Part shown: piece by piece, positions 38,241-48,360 of the stretch
How positions within the stretch are numbered: the stretch's first letter is position 1
Layout of the letters: every line of letters begins with the position of its first letter
Assembly: GCF_002777425.1 (NCBI RefSeq)
Contig: NZ_MDVC01000091.1
Coordinates: forward strand, 1-64,000
DNA: 64,000 bases
Origin: Snodgrassella alvi
Lineage (GTDB): Bacteria; Pseudomonadota; Gammaproteobacteria; Burkholderiales; Neisseriaceae
Direction of reading: 5' to 3'
Notes under the pieces: model-generated
The model's database searches: none
Told to the model about the DNA's origin: nothing
The model's input: only the letters and a program-made list of their open reading frames with translations
Translations under genes and position numbers: made by a program

Positions 38241-39509
38241 ATGTTTATGTGGTATCGGGCAGTATCAGGAAATGAGAGAAAAACCTTTTGGGCATGCTTT
38301 GGTGGCTGGGCACTAGACGCTCTGGAAAGTCAAATGTTCGGTTTAGTTGTCCCATCGCTGATTGCCTATTTTGCCATTAGCAGAGGAGAGGCCGGATTAT
38401 TCAGCAGTGCCACACTGGTCACGTCGGCCTTGGGTGGCTGGTTTGCTGGAGCCCTTTCAGACCGGTATGGACGCGTCAAAACATTGCAAATCATGATTGT
38501 ATGGTTTGCATTTTTTACATTTCTGGCCGCATTTGTAACCGATTACTACTGGCTGCTGGCTTTAAAAGCCTTGCAGGGATTTGGTATTGGCGGCGAATGG
38601 GCGGCCGGTGCTGTACTTATGGCCGAAACCATCACCAGCCAGTATCGCGGTAAAGTCATGGCGATAGTACAGAGTGCATGGGCAGTAGGGTGGGGATTGG
38701 CAGTCATACTATTTTCAGTAACCTTCAGTCTGGCACCAGAAAATATAGCTTGGCGCATCATGTTTGCCGTAGGCTTACTGCCGTCATTACTAATTTTTTA
38801 TGTACGCCGGCACGTACAGGAACCGGTAAAACAAAATACAGTAATACAGAAAAACGAAGACAGGCAACCAATAGCTAGCGCATTGTTCGGCATTTTTTCA
38901 CCTTCATTGATTCGCACTACCTTACTCGGTGGTTTATTGGGTCTTGGCGCACATGGCGGCTATCACGCCATCATGTCGTGGCTGCCTACCTACCTCAAAG
39001 TAGAACGCAACCTTTCCGTGCTTAATTCCAGTGGCTATCTGGCGGTAATTATTTTTGCCTTCTGGTGTGGCTGTATGGCCAGCTCAATCCTGCTCGACAA
39101 AATCGGCAGACGTTTTAATGTTGCCCTGTTTGCCATCTGCTGCGTCATCACCGTACGCATTTACCTGTTTATGCCCTTAACCAACACCCAGATGCTGTTC
39201 CTTGGCTTTCCACTGGGCTTTTTTGCCGCCGGCATTCCCTCCAGTCTGGGCGCATTGTTTAATGAGCTTTATCCACAGCAGTATCGTGGCGCCGGAGTAG
39301 GCTTCTGTTACAACTTCGGCCGTATTCTGTCCTCAATATTTCCGTTCCTCGTGGGGCACATGAGCGCATCAATGTCTCTGGGGTCAGCCATTGGTATTGA
39401 TGCCAGTTGGGCTTACTCAATAGTAGTGATTAGCGTCTTGCTGCTACCCGAAACCAAAGGGCGCGATTTAAAACAGATTAATCCGGATGGGCAGATTTCT
39501 GAGAAATAA
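38241..39509 (+). CDS. MFS transporter, aromatic-acid:H+ symporter type
   Basis: This 422-aa protein has about 12 transmembrane helices and the MFS loop signatures: DRYGRVKTLQI after TM2, FGIGGEWAAGAVLMAETI, and DKIGRRFNVALF in the second half. The N-terminal WALDALESQMFGLVVPSLIA with the central acidic residues resembles the AAHS (aromatic acid:H+ symporter) branch. The gene 20 bp downstream encodes a lactonase-like amidohydrolase, so an aromatic or dicarboxylic acid derivative is a reasonable substrate. ATG 38241 follows a purine-rich but weak ribosome-binding site. Confidence 0.85.
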   Translation: MFMWYRAVSGNERKTFWACFGGWALDALESQMFGLVVPSLIAYFAISRGEAGLFSSATLVTSALGGWFAGALSDRYGRVKTLQIMIVWFAFFTFLAAFVTDYYWLLALKALQGFGIGGEWAAGAVLMAETITSQYRGKVMAIVQSAWAVGWGLAVILFSVTFSLAPENIAWRIMFAVGLLPSLLIFYVRRHVQEPVKQNTVIQKNEDRQPIASALFGIFSPSLIRTTLLGGLLGLGAHGGYHAIMSWLPTYLKVERNLSVLNSSGYLAVIIFAFWCGCMASSILLDKIGRRFNVALFAICCVITVRIYLFMPLTNTQMLFLGFPLGFFAAGIPSSLGALFNELYPQQYRGAGVGFCYNFGRILSSIFPFLVGHMSASMSLGSAIGIDASWAYSIVVISVLLLPETKGRDLKQINPDGQISEK

Positions 39510-39529
39510 AAATAGAAAAGAGAAATAAA

Positions 39530-40354
39530 ATGAATCAAGTAATAACTGGCAGAATAGACAGCCATGCACATGTATTTAATCTGGCTTTGCCAATGGTAGC
39601 CAGCCGGCGCTATACACCGGCACAAAGTGCGCCACTGGAAAACTATCTGGCTCATCTGCACGGCCTTGGCTGCACGCACGGCGTACTGATTCAGCCGAGC
39701 TTTCTTGGTTGTGATAACAGCTTTATGCTACAGGCCATCGCACAGGCCGCGCCCCGTCTCAGAGGCGTAGCCTGCGTCGATCCCACAATCACCTTGCCTG
39801 AGCTACAGGCAATGGATAGGGCAGGCATAGTGGGCATACGCCTGAATGTTATAGACGGCACCCAGCCCCAGCTGCAATCCGCTCCGTGGCAAAACCTGCT
39901 CGAAAAAATCAAAACCCTTAACTGGCATGTGGAACTGCATTGCCACAGTAACAAACTCGACACCATGATTACCACCCTGCTCAAACACCAAATCCGCGTA
40001 GTAGTCGACCATTTCGGCCGGCCAGCGGATGGTGTACCCGCTCGTGATAATGGTTTTCAGCGGCTACTGCAATGGGGGCATAGCGGAATGGTGTGGTGCA
40101 AACTTTCCGCGGTATACCGCATCAGTGCTGCCGCGGCCGACGGGCATAAATTTTTTGCCGCCGCCATCCCCTTATTACTTGAAAATTTCGGCAGCCACCG
40201 CCTGATGTGGGGCAGTGACTGGCCGCATACCCAGTATGAACAACAAATCAACCCCGAGTATCTGGCTACCCAACTGAATATGCTGTTACAGGATAAACAA
40301 CTGGCACCAGCCTTATTGTGGGATACACCAGCAAAACTGTTCAGGTTTATCTAA
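39530..40354 (+). CDS. Amidohydrolase, 2-pyrone-4,6-dicarboxylate lactonase-like
   Basis: The 274-aa TIM-barrel protein belongs to the amidohydrolase_2/LigI-like branch of the superfamily. It has IDSHAHVFNLALP (metal-site HxH), LNWHVELHCHSNKL, VVVDHFGRPADGVP and LMWGSDWPHTQYE, all characteristic of PDC lactonase-type enzymes. It probably hydrolyses a lactone or related acid in the cytoplasm. It follows the MFS gene by 20 bp, so the two form an operon for uptake and first use of one compound. The exact substrate is not deducible. There is no adjacent regulator. Confidence 0.85.
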   Translation: MNQVITGRIDSHAHVFNLALPMVASRRYTPAQSAPLENYLAHLHGLGCTHGVLIQPSFLGCDNSFMLQAIAQAAPRLRGVACVDPTITLPELQAMDRAGIVGIRLNVIDGTQPQLQSAPWQNLLEKIKTLNWHVELHCHSNKLDTMITTLLKHQIRVVVDHFGRPADGVPARDNGFQRLLQWGHSGMVWCKLSAVYRISAAAADGHKFFAAAIPLLLENFGSHRLMWGSDWPHTQYEQQINPEYLATQLNMLLQDKQLAPALLWDTPAKLFRFI

Positions 40355-40453
40355 AATATTGCTTAGTAGAAGTACTAACAACATTGCCTGACAGTGATTA
40401 CACAACGTATCGCTATTGAGAATCTGCACCATAGAGTAAGCTGAATAGCTAAA

Positions 40454-40474
40454 GCCGGCAGCCAACTTGCCGGC
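40454..40474. other. Small GC-rich hairpin
   Basis: gccggca (40454-40460) and tgccggc (40468-40474) are inverted repeats about 100 bp after the hydrolase gene. No U-tract follows. Confidence 0.45.
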
Positions 40475-41262
40475 ACTGCAAACCATATCCTGAAAACTAT
40501 CGCGCACAAGCAAATACCAGTACCGGGGTAGATAAGCAAACTGCTAATAGCTGGAGATTAATAGCCAAAAATTTAGCGTTCAGAATCCGCACGCCATGCC
40601 GCACAGAATATCGCGGCATCATAAAGCAAGTTAGCGGCAATATAGCCAAGCAAAGCAAAAAGAGTGATATCAACAAGCCAGCCTATAAATTTGCAGCTTC
40701 AAATACCGCAAACCTGCCTGTGCACAGCATCGCGTAAAAGCCTTGCCATCCACTGCCAATAATCAGCTCCGCTTTCTTAAACGCCACAGTTAAAGCACAT
40801 CTGTATAATGCCCACCGGCAACAATACCAGCCGCTTAAAAGAAATGCACACACAGGAGATTGCCATTAATCCAAGAGCCAGCAGTCTAGATTCAGTAACG
40901 AAACAGTTATTAACAACAGCATTAAAAGCAGCAAAACCGGCTGCCCAGCAGTGCCGATGATGACAAACAGCCTGATTATTCCAAGCGTACACCAAAACAA
41001 ACCCACAAACCGCCTTGCCGGCAGTTTATTGATTGAGATGAACAACGCAGCCAATTGCAAGTAGCAACCAAATTTCTGTTTTTGGGGATATAAGCGTTAT
41101 AGCCACAAAAGCGTAAATAGTTTTGTGGTGCAGCATGAGTCAAAGCTATCAGCAAATTTTCTGCCGGATTTTTGTATCACCAGCCTTTTCCAGCCTGCAT
41201 ACACGCAATTAGCCTATAAGACTATCAAGTATTATTTAGGTAAACAATATCAGTCAGATAGT
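40475..41262. other. Gene-free tract with a possible decayed membrane-protein gene (minus strand)
   Basis: No intact gene. Minus-strand frames between about 40860 and 41080 give strongly hydrophobic text such as QPVLLLLMLLLITVSLLNLD and LAALFISINKLPARRFVGLF, broken by stops, as if a small membrane protein gene had decayed. The remaining sequence shows nothing. Confidence 0.35.
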
Positions 41263-42660
41263 TCAGTTAAGCCTGAATGAAGACGAAATTTCAATAGCAT
41301 TTTTTATTCTTAATAAGTCCCGTATAGTGATTTCAAATCCTTTAACCATATTAAAACTATGTATTAATTTTTGTTTTTTAACATCATTGAGTTTGTATTT
41401 CCTAACATAATCGTCAATGGTTTCTTCATAAGAGAATTGTGAAGCTGGCCTGATAACACTTAAAAGCATACATTCTAAAAATTCAAAATGATAAATATCG
41501 TTATCAGTATCACTAGAATATTGTGAATTGATATTTTCTAATACATCAGAAATAAAATTGCTTTTATTATCTCTATTCAGACTTTTATATAAATCTGGAA
41601 ATTTTAATTTGAGTATAATCAGCAAGAATAGCAGAGTATATTCTTCTGTTATAACTTGATTTATAGTTCTCATTACTATACTAAGAATATTACAAAGAGC
41701 TTCTTGCTCTCTTAATGTTAATTTATATAGATGAGTAATATCTTTTAATATATTTAGAAGAGTGTAATTATGATAAGGTGGCTTTATATTTAAATCTTCA
41801 CTAAGTCCTAATTGTTTAGATAAACTATCAATGTAATCAGATTTAACTGGGCTAGGTAATAAATAATCAAAATCAATAAACCGGCGCAGATACCCATTAA
41901 CATCCAGCCCCTGCCCATACACAGCCCTGATAGAATGGCCTAGCTGGGTTTTATCCGTAGCCAGTACAAAGATAATATTATCCACATTAAACAGATGTTT
42001 GGCCTTTTCCAGTACCTCAATAGCAAAATTAGGACGGCAGCGATCCAGCTCATCAATAAAAATTACCAGCGGCTTGTGAGCGTCGCCATCCGCATAGCAG
42101 CGAGCCAGCTCACTTAAAGCCCCTTTGAAGTTGCCCAGTGTCTTGCGTGACTCTTCGTATTTGGTAATCTGTTCTTTTACCAGTGATTCACTTAGATTAC
42201 CAGATGCTTTGGATACTTCATCGGCATCGGTTAAGCTACCACAAACCGCTTTAATAATCAGATTGACCATAGCAGGGGCAGCGGCTTTAGTAAAATTGAC
42301 CGCAAGTTTATAGAGATGCCCCATTATTTTTTCTGCGGTTGTTTTATCTTCACCCACTAGTTCCTGTATGGATAAACCAATCTCCCCAATCAACGCAATC
42401 AGCGCATCATCCGTATAATCACTTTCCCATGCATTAAAATAAATAGTCGGAATATTCTGATTTTTCAGATATTGCTGCCACATCCTAATAAAAGTGGTTT
42501 TACCCTGTCCCCAGCCAGCATCAATACACAGCACAATCGATTGTTCATAGCTGGTAATAAATTGGGTCAGAATTTCAATATTGGCTTTTCTATCCAGCAC
42601 ATCATTTTTAAACGGATCAGCGGCATCAATTTCCACTTGCTGGCATTTCTTCAGGCTCAT
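41263..42660 (-). CDS. KAP family P-loop NTPase
   Basis: This 465-aa protein is a KAP-type STAND-like NTPase. Walker A is AGWGQGKTTFIRMW (about 48-61), followed by YFNAWESDYTDDALIALIG, the sensor-like region, and the Walker B signature LVIFIDELDRCRPNFAIEVL (about 198-217). FVLATDKTQLGHSIRAVYG follows. The hydrophobic stretch around AAAPAMVNLIIKAVCG (about 125-140) may be the membrane-associated insert typical of the family. The C-terminal third is very AT-rich and unlike the N-terminal part. The KAP family includes PifA, which excludes phage T7, so a defence role is possible but unproven. It is a lone gene. Confidence 0.85.
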   Translation of the reverse strand: MSLKKCQQVEIDAADPFKNDVLDRKANIEILTQFITSYEQSIVLCIDAGWGQGKTTFIRMWQQYLKNQNIPTIYFNAWESDYTDDALIALIGEIGLSIQELVGEDKTTAEKIMGHLYKLAVNFTKAAAPAMVNLIIKAVCGSLTDADEVSKASGNLSESLVKEQITKYEESRKTLGNFKGALSELARCYADGDAHKPLVIFIDELDRCRPNFAIEVLEKAKHLFNVDNIIFVLATDKTQLGHSIRAVYGQGLDVNGYLRRFIDFDYLLPSPVKSDYIDSLSKQLGLSEDLNIKPPYHNYTLLNILKDITHLYKLTLREQEALCNILSIVMRTINQVITEEYTLLFLLIILKLKFPDLYKSLNRDNKSNFISDVLENINSQYSSDTDNDIYHFEFLECMLLSVIRPASQFSYEETIDDYVRKYKLNDVKKQKLIHSFNMVKGFEITIRDLLRIKNAIEISSSFRLN

Positions 42661-43170
42661 AATCTGCTTATTCCCTGTATACTAATGGCTGGCCGGTAAT
42701 TGCCGGCCATTCTGTTTCATTTAATTATTGTGCCATTATAATGGTTTATGTCATTAAAAATGGCAGTGATATCTGGCGAATCACAGAAAATTGGCGCAAA
42801 ACATACTAGTTAGCCGGTTTTGTAGCACAAATACACACACCCAAGTATTAACTGGCCATTAAATATTACCCATACTCTATCAAACCCCAACAGTCGGGCA
42901 GCAGTGCTGATTCAGAAAAAACGACCTGTCCAGCCCCTGCTGAATATTCCATTTTCTGGATAACAAGCTGATCTGTAAGTAAATGTACAGCAAAAGTAAA
43001 GTCTGGTTGCAGCCGCGCATTCAGCCCCTGATTGCGTTATAAAGCCAGCAGACAAACTTGCTTTTTGTCCACACTGGCCTTATGTGTAGCACAAACCGCC
43101 CAGCGCGGTTTTAACTGTTTTAACCACAGTTATTTTTCCTCGGTTGAATTTATTTTCAGGTTACAAACTT
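42661..43170. other. Divergent region between the KAP gene and uvrB
   Basis: About 500 bp with promoters expected for both genes. No LexA-type palindrome or terminator was recognised with confidence. Confidence 0.35.
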
Positions 43171-45198
43171 ATGGATGTTATTCAGTATCCCGGTAGTGTG
43201 TTTAAACTGCACCAGCCATTTCCACCGGCTGGCGACCAGCCCACGGCAATTCAGGGATTGCTGGAAGGGCTGGAAGATGGCCTGGCCAGCCAAACCCTGC
43301 TCGGGGTTACCGGCTCAGGCAAAACCTTTACCATGGCCAACGTCATTGCCCAGAGCGGCCGCCCGGCCATCATCATGGCGCACAACAAAACTCTGGCCGC
43401 ACAGCTATACGCAGAAATGCGCGAATTTTTTCCCGAAAACGCCGTTGAGTATTTTGTTTCCTACTATGATTACTATCAGCCGGAAGCCTACGTACCCAGT
43501 CGCGACCTGTTTATCGAAAAAGATTCAGCCATAAACGAACACATCGAGCAAATGCGCCTGAGCGCCACCAAAAGCCTGATGCAGCGGCAGGACGTAATCA
43601 TAGTGGCCACCGTATCGGCAATTTACGGTATTGGCGACCCCAACGAATACCATCAAATGATTCTGCACCTGAAAGAAGGGCAGAAAATCGACCAACGCGA
43701 CATCATCGCCAGGCTGGTAGCCATGCAGTATGAACGTGGCGATATCGACTTTGCCCGTGGCTCATTCCGCGTGCGCGGTGACGTGATTGACATCTTTCCC
43801 GCCGAAAGCTCCGAGCTTGCCTTGCGTGTCAGCCTGTTTGACGACGAAGTCGACCGTATGCAACTGTTTGACCCGATATCCGGCAGCCTGCAACAGCGCG
43901 TTGGCCGCTATACCGTATTCCCGTCCAGCCACTACGTTACCCCGCGCGACACCGTTTTACGTGCCTGTGAACACATCAAGCAGGAGCTGGGCGACCGCAT
44001 CAAATGGTTTACCCATGAAGGGCGGCTGGTAGAAGCCCAGCGCATCGAACAGCGCACCCGCTTTGATTTAGAAATGCTTTACGAAATGGGTTTCTGCAAG
44101 GGCATTGAAAACTACTCACGCCACTTTTCCGGTAAACCAGAGGGCGAGCCGCCACCTACCTTAATGGACTACCTGCCCAAAAACGCCCTCATGTTTATCG
44201 ACGAAAGCCACGTTACCGTCAGCCAGATTGGCGGCATGTACAAGGGCGATGCCTCACGCAAGCAGAATCTGGTGGATTACGGCTTTCGCCTGCCATCCGC
44301 CCGCGACAACCGCCCCTTAAAATTCCATGAATTTGAGCGCGTCATGCCGCAAACCATATTTGTATCAGCCACCCCGGCCAAATATGAAGAAGAGCATGCC
44401 GGCCAGGTAGTCGAGCAGGTAGTACGCCCCACCGGCCTGATTGATCCGGAAATCATCATCCGCCCCGTGGCCACACAGGTAGACGACTTACTGTCTGAAA
44501 TCAATATCCGCCGCGAGCAGGGCGAGCGTGTACTCGTTACCACCCTCACCAAACGCATGGCCGAACAGCTCACCGACTACTATGCCGAGCTTGGCGTAAA
44601 AGTGCGCTACCTGCACAGCGACATCGACACCGTAGAGCGCGTAGAAATCATTCGCGACCTGCGTCTCGGCCTGTTTGATGTACTCGTAGGCATCAACCTG
44701 CTGCGAGAAGGGTTGGATATTCCCGAAGTTTCATTGGTGGCCATACTTGATGCCGACAAAGAAGGCTTTCTGCGCAGCCATCGCAGCCTGATACAAACCA
44801 TCGGCCGCGCCGCACGCAACGTTAACGGCAAAGCCATACTATATGCCGACAAAATCACCGACTCCATGAAAGCCGCGATTGACGAAACCGAGCGCCGCCG
44901 TGCCCGCCAGATAGCCTTCAATACCGAACACGGCATCGTACCGCAGCAAATCAAAAAACAGGTACGTGACCTGATAGATGGCGTTTATCACGATGAAAAC
45001 GGCAGCAAAGGCCGTGGCCGCAGCAAGCTCAAAGTAGGCGAAATCCACAACGAAGACGATGCCGTTAAAGAAATCGCCAAACTCGAAAAAGCCATGCAGG
45101 CCGCCGCGCGCGATTTACAGTTTGAAGAAGCCGCCCAGATTCGCGACAAAATCCGCGCCATCAAAGAAAACCTGCTGTTTGGTGCCAGCGACACCTGA
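43171..45198 (+). CDS. uvrB: Excinuclease ABC subunit UvrB
   Basis: This 675-aa damage-verifying helicase works with UvrA and UvrC in nucleotide excision repair. It starts [20 protein letters not shown] and has Walker [14 protein letters not shown] and the beta-hairpin [12 protein letters not shown]. Helicase motifs [19 protein letters not shown] and [20 protein letters not shown] are present, with the C-terminal UVR motif [20 protein letters not shown] for UvrC binding. ATG 43171 matches the family start. The TTG at 43144 is rejected. Confidence 0.97.
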   Translation: MDVIQYPGSVFKLHQPFPPAGDQPTAIQGLLEGLEDGLASQTLLGVTGSGKTFTMANVIAQSGRPAIIMAHNKTLAAQLYAEMREFFPENAVEYFVSYYDYYQPEAYVPSRDLFIEKDSAINEHIEQMRLSATKSLMQRQDVIIVATVSAIYGIGDPNEYHQMILHLKEGQKIDQRDIIARLVAMQYERGDIDFARGSFRVRGDVIDIFPAESSELALRVSLFDDEVDRMQLFDPISGSLQQRVGRYTVFPSSHYVTPRDTVLRACEHIKQELGDRIKWFTHEGRLVEAQRIEQRTRFDLEMLYEMGFCKGIENYSRHFSGKPEGEPPPTLMDYLPKNALMFIDESHVTVSQIGGMYKGDASRKQNLVDYGFRLPSARDNRPLKFHEFERVMPQTIFVSATPAKYEEEHAGQVVEQVVRPTGLIDPEIIIRPVATQVDDLLSEINIRREQGERVLVTTLTKRMAEQLTDYYAELGVKVRYLHSDIDTVERVEIIRDLRLGLFDVLVGINLLREGLDIPEVSLVAILDADKEGFLRSHRSLIQTIGRAARNVNGKAILYADKITDSMKAAIDETERRRARQIAFNTEHGIVPQQIKKQVRDLIDGVYHDENGSKGRGRSKLKVGEIHNEDDAVKEIAKLEKAMQAAARDLQFEEAAQIRDKIRAIKENLLFGASDT

Positions 45199-45398
45199 GC
45201 AGCCAGCACCGGCTACCGGCAAAGCATTTCACAATGCATCTGGCCGGTAGCCAGAACATACCAACCACCACCACACCCAGCATACAGATTACACAGCGAA
45301 AAATACCCCCACACCGCCATTTCAGGTATACTCAACATAACATCCGCATGCCCGCATGCACCCACAACCGCGCAAGCCAGCCAACCGGGGACAGCATC

Positions 45399-45845
45399 AT
45401 GCAGCACCAGCACACACACCAGCCATCGGCATCAGCCCGGCTACCCACACTTATCCTGCAAACCATAAGCAGCATAATCGCTACCGGTGTATTCTACATC
45501 GTACTATTCTACTGGTACGCTAACAGTGGCGTGCCGCTCAATCATATTAGCTTACTCGACACTGGCGACATCAAATTTATACTATTATTTGTACTGAGTT
45601 TCGTCGGCATTTACGCCTTCATACCTTCACTGCTGGCCGCCATAACCAGTTGCTACTTTATCAATCACCATCCCCCTTATCGCATCAGTATCGGCGCAGC
45701 CATGATCGCACTACTATGTGGATTCGTGCAAAACTTGCTGTTAACCTCGTCGCCAAACTGGATGCTTATATTGCTCAACGCCCTGGCCGCCGCCCTCAGC
45801 GCCCTCTATTTTGCCCGGCCAAAACCACAGACACAGAAACATTAA
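45399..45845 (+). CDS. Small four-helix membrane protein of unknown function
   Basis: This 148-aa product has a polar N-terminus (MQHQHTHQPSASARLP), about four hydrophobic helices (roughly 18-38, 57-77, 85-103 and 110-133) and a basic tail. I chose ATG 45399, which follows gggga. The frame is open back to 45234 but with low-complexity, non-coding-like text. No family recognised. It is 200 bp downstream of uvrB on the same strand. Confidence 0.55.
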   Translation: MQHQHTHQPSASARLPTLILQTISSIIATGVFYIVLFYWYANSGVPLNHISLLDTGDIKFILLFVLSFVGIYAFIPSLLAAITSCYFINHHPPYRISIGAAMIALLCGFVQNLLLTSSPNWMLILLNALAAALSALYFARPKPQTQKH

Positions 45846-46225
45846 TAGCCTGAGCATTCCATCACTCATCGCCCTTTATCTGTTCACCAAGATAAACTAT
45901 TGTATTGATATCAATAATCAAAATATCAACAATCAATCCATAAACGCCCACAGTGGCCATAAAATAGCTACGTCATACAGAAACAAAAAAACAATCACAT
46001 TAATAATCAATAGGCTATGATTTACAGCGCCATCCCAGCCTCGCATAAACCCTATTTTGCTATTGCTGCCGTCAAGCAAAAGTGCTTAAATTAAGCTCTC
46101 GTTATTGTCAATGATTTAAGTCAAAAATACATAAATCACATCAATACTGAATGCTCCTTGTGTGAACTACCAGATAAACATTTAATTCAGCATAGCCTGA
46201 TAGAGAAGAGAGAAGAGTTTACGTT
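45846..46225. other. AT-rich region upstream of mqo
   Basis: 380 bp without a gene. A repeated tatcaataatc/tatcaacaatca motif occurs at about 45905-45935. It should hold the mqo promoter. The start codon is preceded by gaagagagaagagt. Confidence 0.4.
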
Positions 46226-47719
46226 ATGAAAAACACCAATAGCGATAGCTCAGCAGATGTGGTACTAATTGGCGCTGGCATAATGAGCGCAACACTGGGA
46301 ACATTTCTGAAAGAGTTACAGCCAGACTGGCAAATCAACATCTACGAACGTCTGGCCAACGTGGCCACCGAAAGCTCCGATGCCTGGAATAACGCCGGCA
46401 CCGGCCATTCAGCCCTGTGCGAGCTCAACTACACACCAGAGCTGAAAGACGGCACCATCGAAGTATCCAAAGCCATCAAAATTATCGAACAGTTTGAACT
46501 ATCCAAACAGTTCTGGGCATCACTTGTCGATGCCGGCCTGATTACCGACCCCGGCGCATTTATCCGCAGCGTGCCCCACATGAGTCTGGTGCGCGGAGAA
46601 ACAGACGTCGCCTTTTTGCGCAAACGCTTTGCCGCCTTGCAGCAATACCGCCTGTTTCAGGACATGCTCTATACCGAAGACAAAGACCAGATTAGCCAGT
46701 GGGTACCCCTCATGATGCAGGGACGTGACAACAGCGAACCTATTGCCGCTACCTGGTCAGACCTTGGTACCGACGTCAACTATGGCGCCTTAAGCCGAAT
46801 CCTCATCAACAACCTTACTAACGAAGGCTGCAAGCTGCACCTGCAACACGAAGTTGTCGACCTCAAACAGCACAATGGCCGCTGGCATCTCGACATCAAA
46901 AACCTCATTAACGGCACACATCAGCAGGTATCAGCCCGTTTTGTCTTTATCGGCGCCGGCGGTGGCTCCCTGCACCTATTACAAAAAAGCCGTATCGAAG
47001 TCAGCAAAGGCTATGGCGGCTTTCCCGTATCCGGCCAGTGGCTCGTGTGTAAAAATCCCGACGTCGTCAGGCAGCATAATGCCAAAGTCTATGGCAAAGC
47101 CTCCGTGGGTGCACCGCCCATGAGCGTGCCCCATCTCGACAAACGCGTCATCAACGGCGAAGACGCCTTACTCTTCGGCCCCTTTGCCGGCTTTACCACC
47201 AAATTCCTCAAACGCGGTTCCTTTCAAGACTTATTCAAAACCCTCAATTTCGCCAACATCCGCCCCATGCTCACCGTAGGCATACACAACTTCGCCCTCG
47301 AACACTACCTTATTCAGCAGGTTCGATTAAGCTTTGCCGACCGCATGCAGGAATTGCGCACCTTCTACCCCGAGGCACGCGATGAAGACTGGCATCTGGC
47401 TATTGCAGGTAATCGCGTACAGGTAATCAAAAAAGATCCGCAAAAAGGCGGCGTCCTACAATTTGGTACCGAACTGGTAAAATCCACAGACGGCACACTG
47501 GCCGCCTTATTAGGCGCCTCCCCGGGTGCTTCCACCTCAGTATCCATCATGCTCGAACTGCTCGAACACTGCTTCCCCAGCAAAGTCAGCAACGAATGGG
47601 CACCCATATTGCACAAGTGGATACCCAGCTATGGCCAGAAGCTCGAACACAACCCCGCACTCGTACAGCAAGTGCGCGACTGGACAAGCAAATCCCTCGG
47701 TTTGCACAGTCCAAAATAG
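46226..47719 (+). CDS. mqo: Malate:quinone oxidoreductase
   Basis: This 497-aa peripheral membrane flavoprotein oxidises malate to oxaloacetate and reduces quinone in the TCA cycle. The FAD loop is VVLIGAGIMSATLGTFLKEL (about 11-30), followed by SSDAWNNAGTGHSALCELNY, the substrate region and YGGFPVSGQWLVCKN. The C-terminal LLGASPGASTSVSIMLELLE completes the family signature. It links to acetyl-CoA input from the operon at 2.2-7.9 kb only at pathway level. It has its own terminator. Confidence 0.96.
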   Translation: MKNTNSDSSADVVLIGAGIMSATLGTFLKELQPDWQINIYERLANVATESSDAWNNAGTGHSALCELNYTPELKDGTIEVSKAIKIIEQFELSKQFWASLVDAGLITDPGAFIRSVPHMSLVRGETDVAFLRKRFAALQQYRLFQDMLYTEDKDQISQWVPLMMQGRDNSEPIAATWSDLGTDVNYGALSRILINNLTNEGCKLHLQHEVVDLKQHNGRWHLDIKNLINGTHQQVSARFVFIGAGGGSLHLLQKSRIEVSKGYGGFPVSGQWLVCKNPDVVRQHNAKVYGKASVGAPPMSVPHLDKRVINGEDALLFGPFAGFTTKFLKRGSFQDLFKTLNFANIRPMLTVGIHNFALEHYLIQQVRLSFADRMQELRTFYPEARDEDWHLAIAGNRVQVIKKDPQKGGVLQFGTELVKSTDGTLAALLGASPGASTSVSIMLELLEHCFPSKVSNEWAPILHKWIPSYGQKLEHNPALVQQVRDWTSKSLGLHSPK

Positions 47720-47778
47720 CAAACACACAACTAGTAAACACACACATAGCATCAACTAACCGTGCCACAAATTGCCTC

Positions 47779-47807
47779 ACCAAATTCCTGCCGAATTTGG
47801 TTTTTTA
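47779..47807 (+). terminator. Rho-independent terminator after mqo
   Basis: accaaattc (47779-47787) and gaatttggt (47793-47801) form a perfect stem, followed by TTTTT and ATTT. Confidence 0.9.
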
Positions 47808-48044
47808 TTTGTGCCAGAAGTGGCCACTTACCCCTGCAAAAAGCATTGGTTTCCACTGTTTGATACTACTTCTCCCAATACACAATCATTAGGTGTAGTA
47901 GCTATCCAACACAACTATTTGTAAATTCACCACCAAAATCGAAAATAGAAAAAATATTTTTGCCATAAATATTAATTATGTTTAATATAAATTTGTAAAT
48001 AAATAACATAGACACACAAAATTATATTTATAATTAATGTAATC
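47808..48044. other. AT-rich non-coding stretch before the first sibling hairpin
   Basis: No gene is seen. If the hairpin at 48045 ends a small RNA, its promoter would lie here. Confidence 0.35.
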
Positions 48045-48082
48045 AACGCCACTGTATACTGAAAATTCAGTGGCGTTTTCTT
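48045..48082 (+). terminator. Terminator hairpin, first of two related copies
   Basis: aacgccactg (48045-48054) pairs with cagtggcgtt (48068-48077), followed by TTCTTT. No protein gene precedes it, which suggests a small RNA. Confidence 0.8.
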
Positions 48083-48360
48083 TCAGATTAACCTGTCAAG
48101 ATCAGGCATAAGCCTTTTATATCCATTGTTGCAATGTTTATATTCATACATCAGAACAGGAAATAAAGCCATCTCATTGCAATGACAAACTATATTTGTA
48201 CCAATATAAACAGTTTTGCAACAAAATCCTGAATTAATAAAAAAAGTCTTGTCAAGTCCACAGAGTTAGCAGTAATCTGCCATTAGCGTTTCATTAACGC
48301 TGACTTCGACTTCGAATCAACGCCATTGCATCCATACCGATGCAGTGGCGTTTTATTATT
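48083..48360 (+). ncRNA. Candidate small RNA ending in the second related terminator
   Basis: The stretch has no ORF and ends in a hairpin (48319-48352) whose right arm, cagtggcgtt, is identical to that of the hairpin at 48045-48077. The left arm aacgccattgcatc pairs with gatgcagtggcgtt with one G-U pair, and TTTTATTATTT follows. Inside is a second small hairpin, attagcg...cgct (about 48287-48300). Neisseria species have tandem sibling small RNAs, so a similar pair is plausible. The 5' end cannot be placed; I cannot show homology. Confidence 0.4.

Noticed and set aside
45234-45398. N-terminal extension of the small membrane protein after uvrB
   Set aside because: Its Thr/Pro/His-rich text looks non-coding, and a better start with a ribosome-binding site lies at 45399.
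48300-48320. cttcgaatc resembling a tRNA T-loop
   Set aside because: The flanking bases do not form a T-stem or an acceptor stem. No tRNA or rRNA gene was found anywhere in the window.
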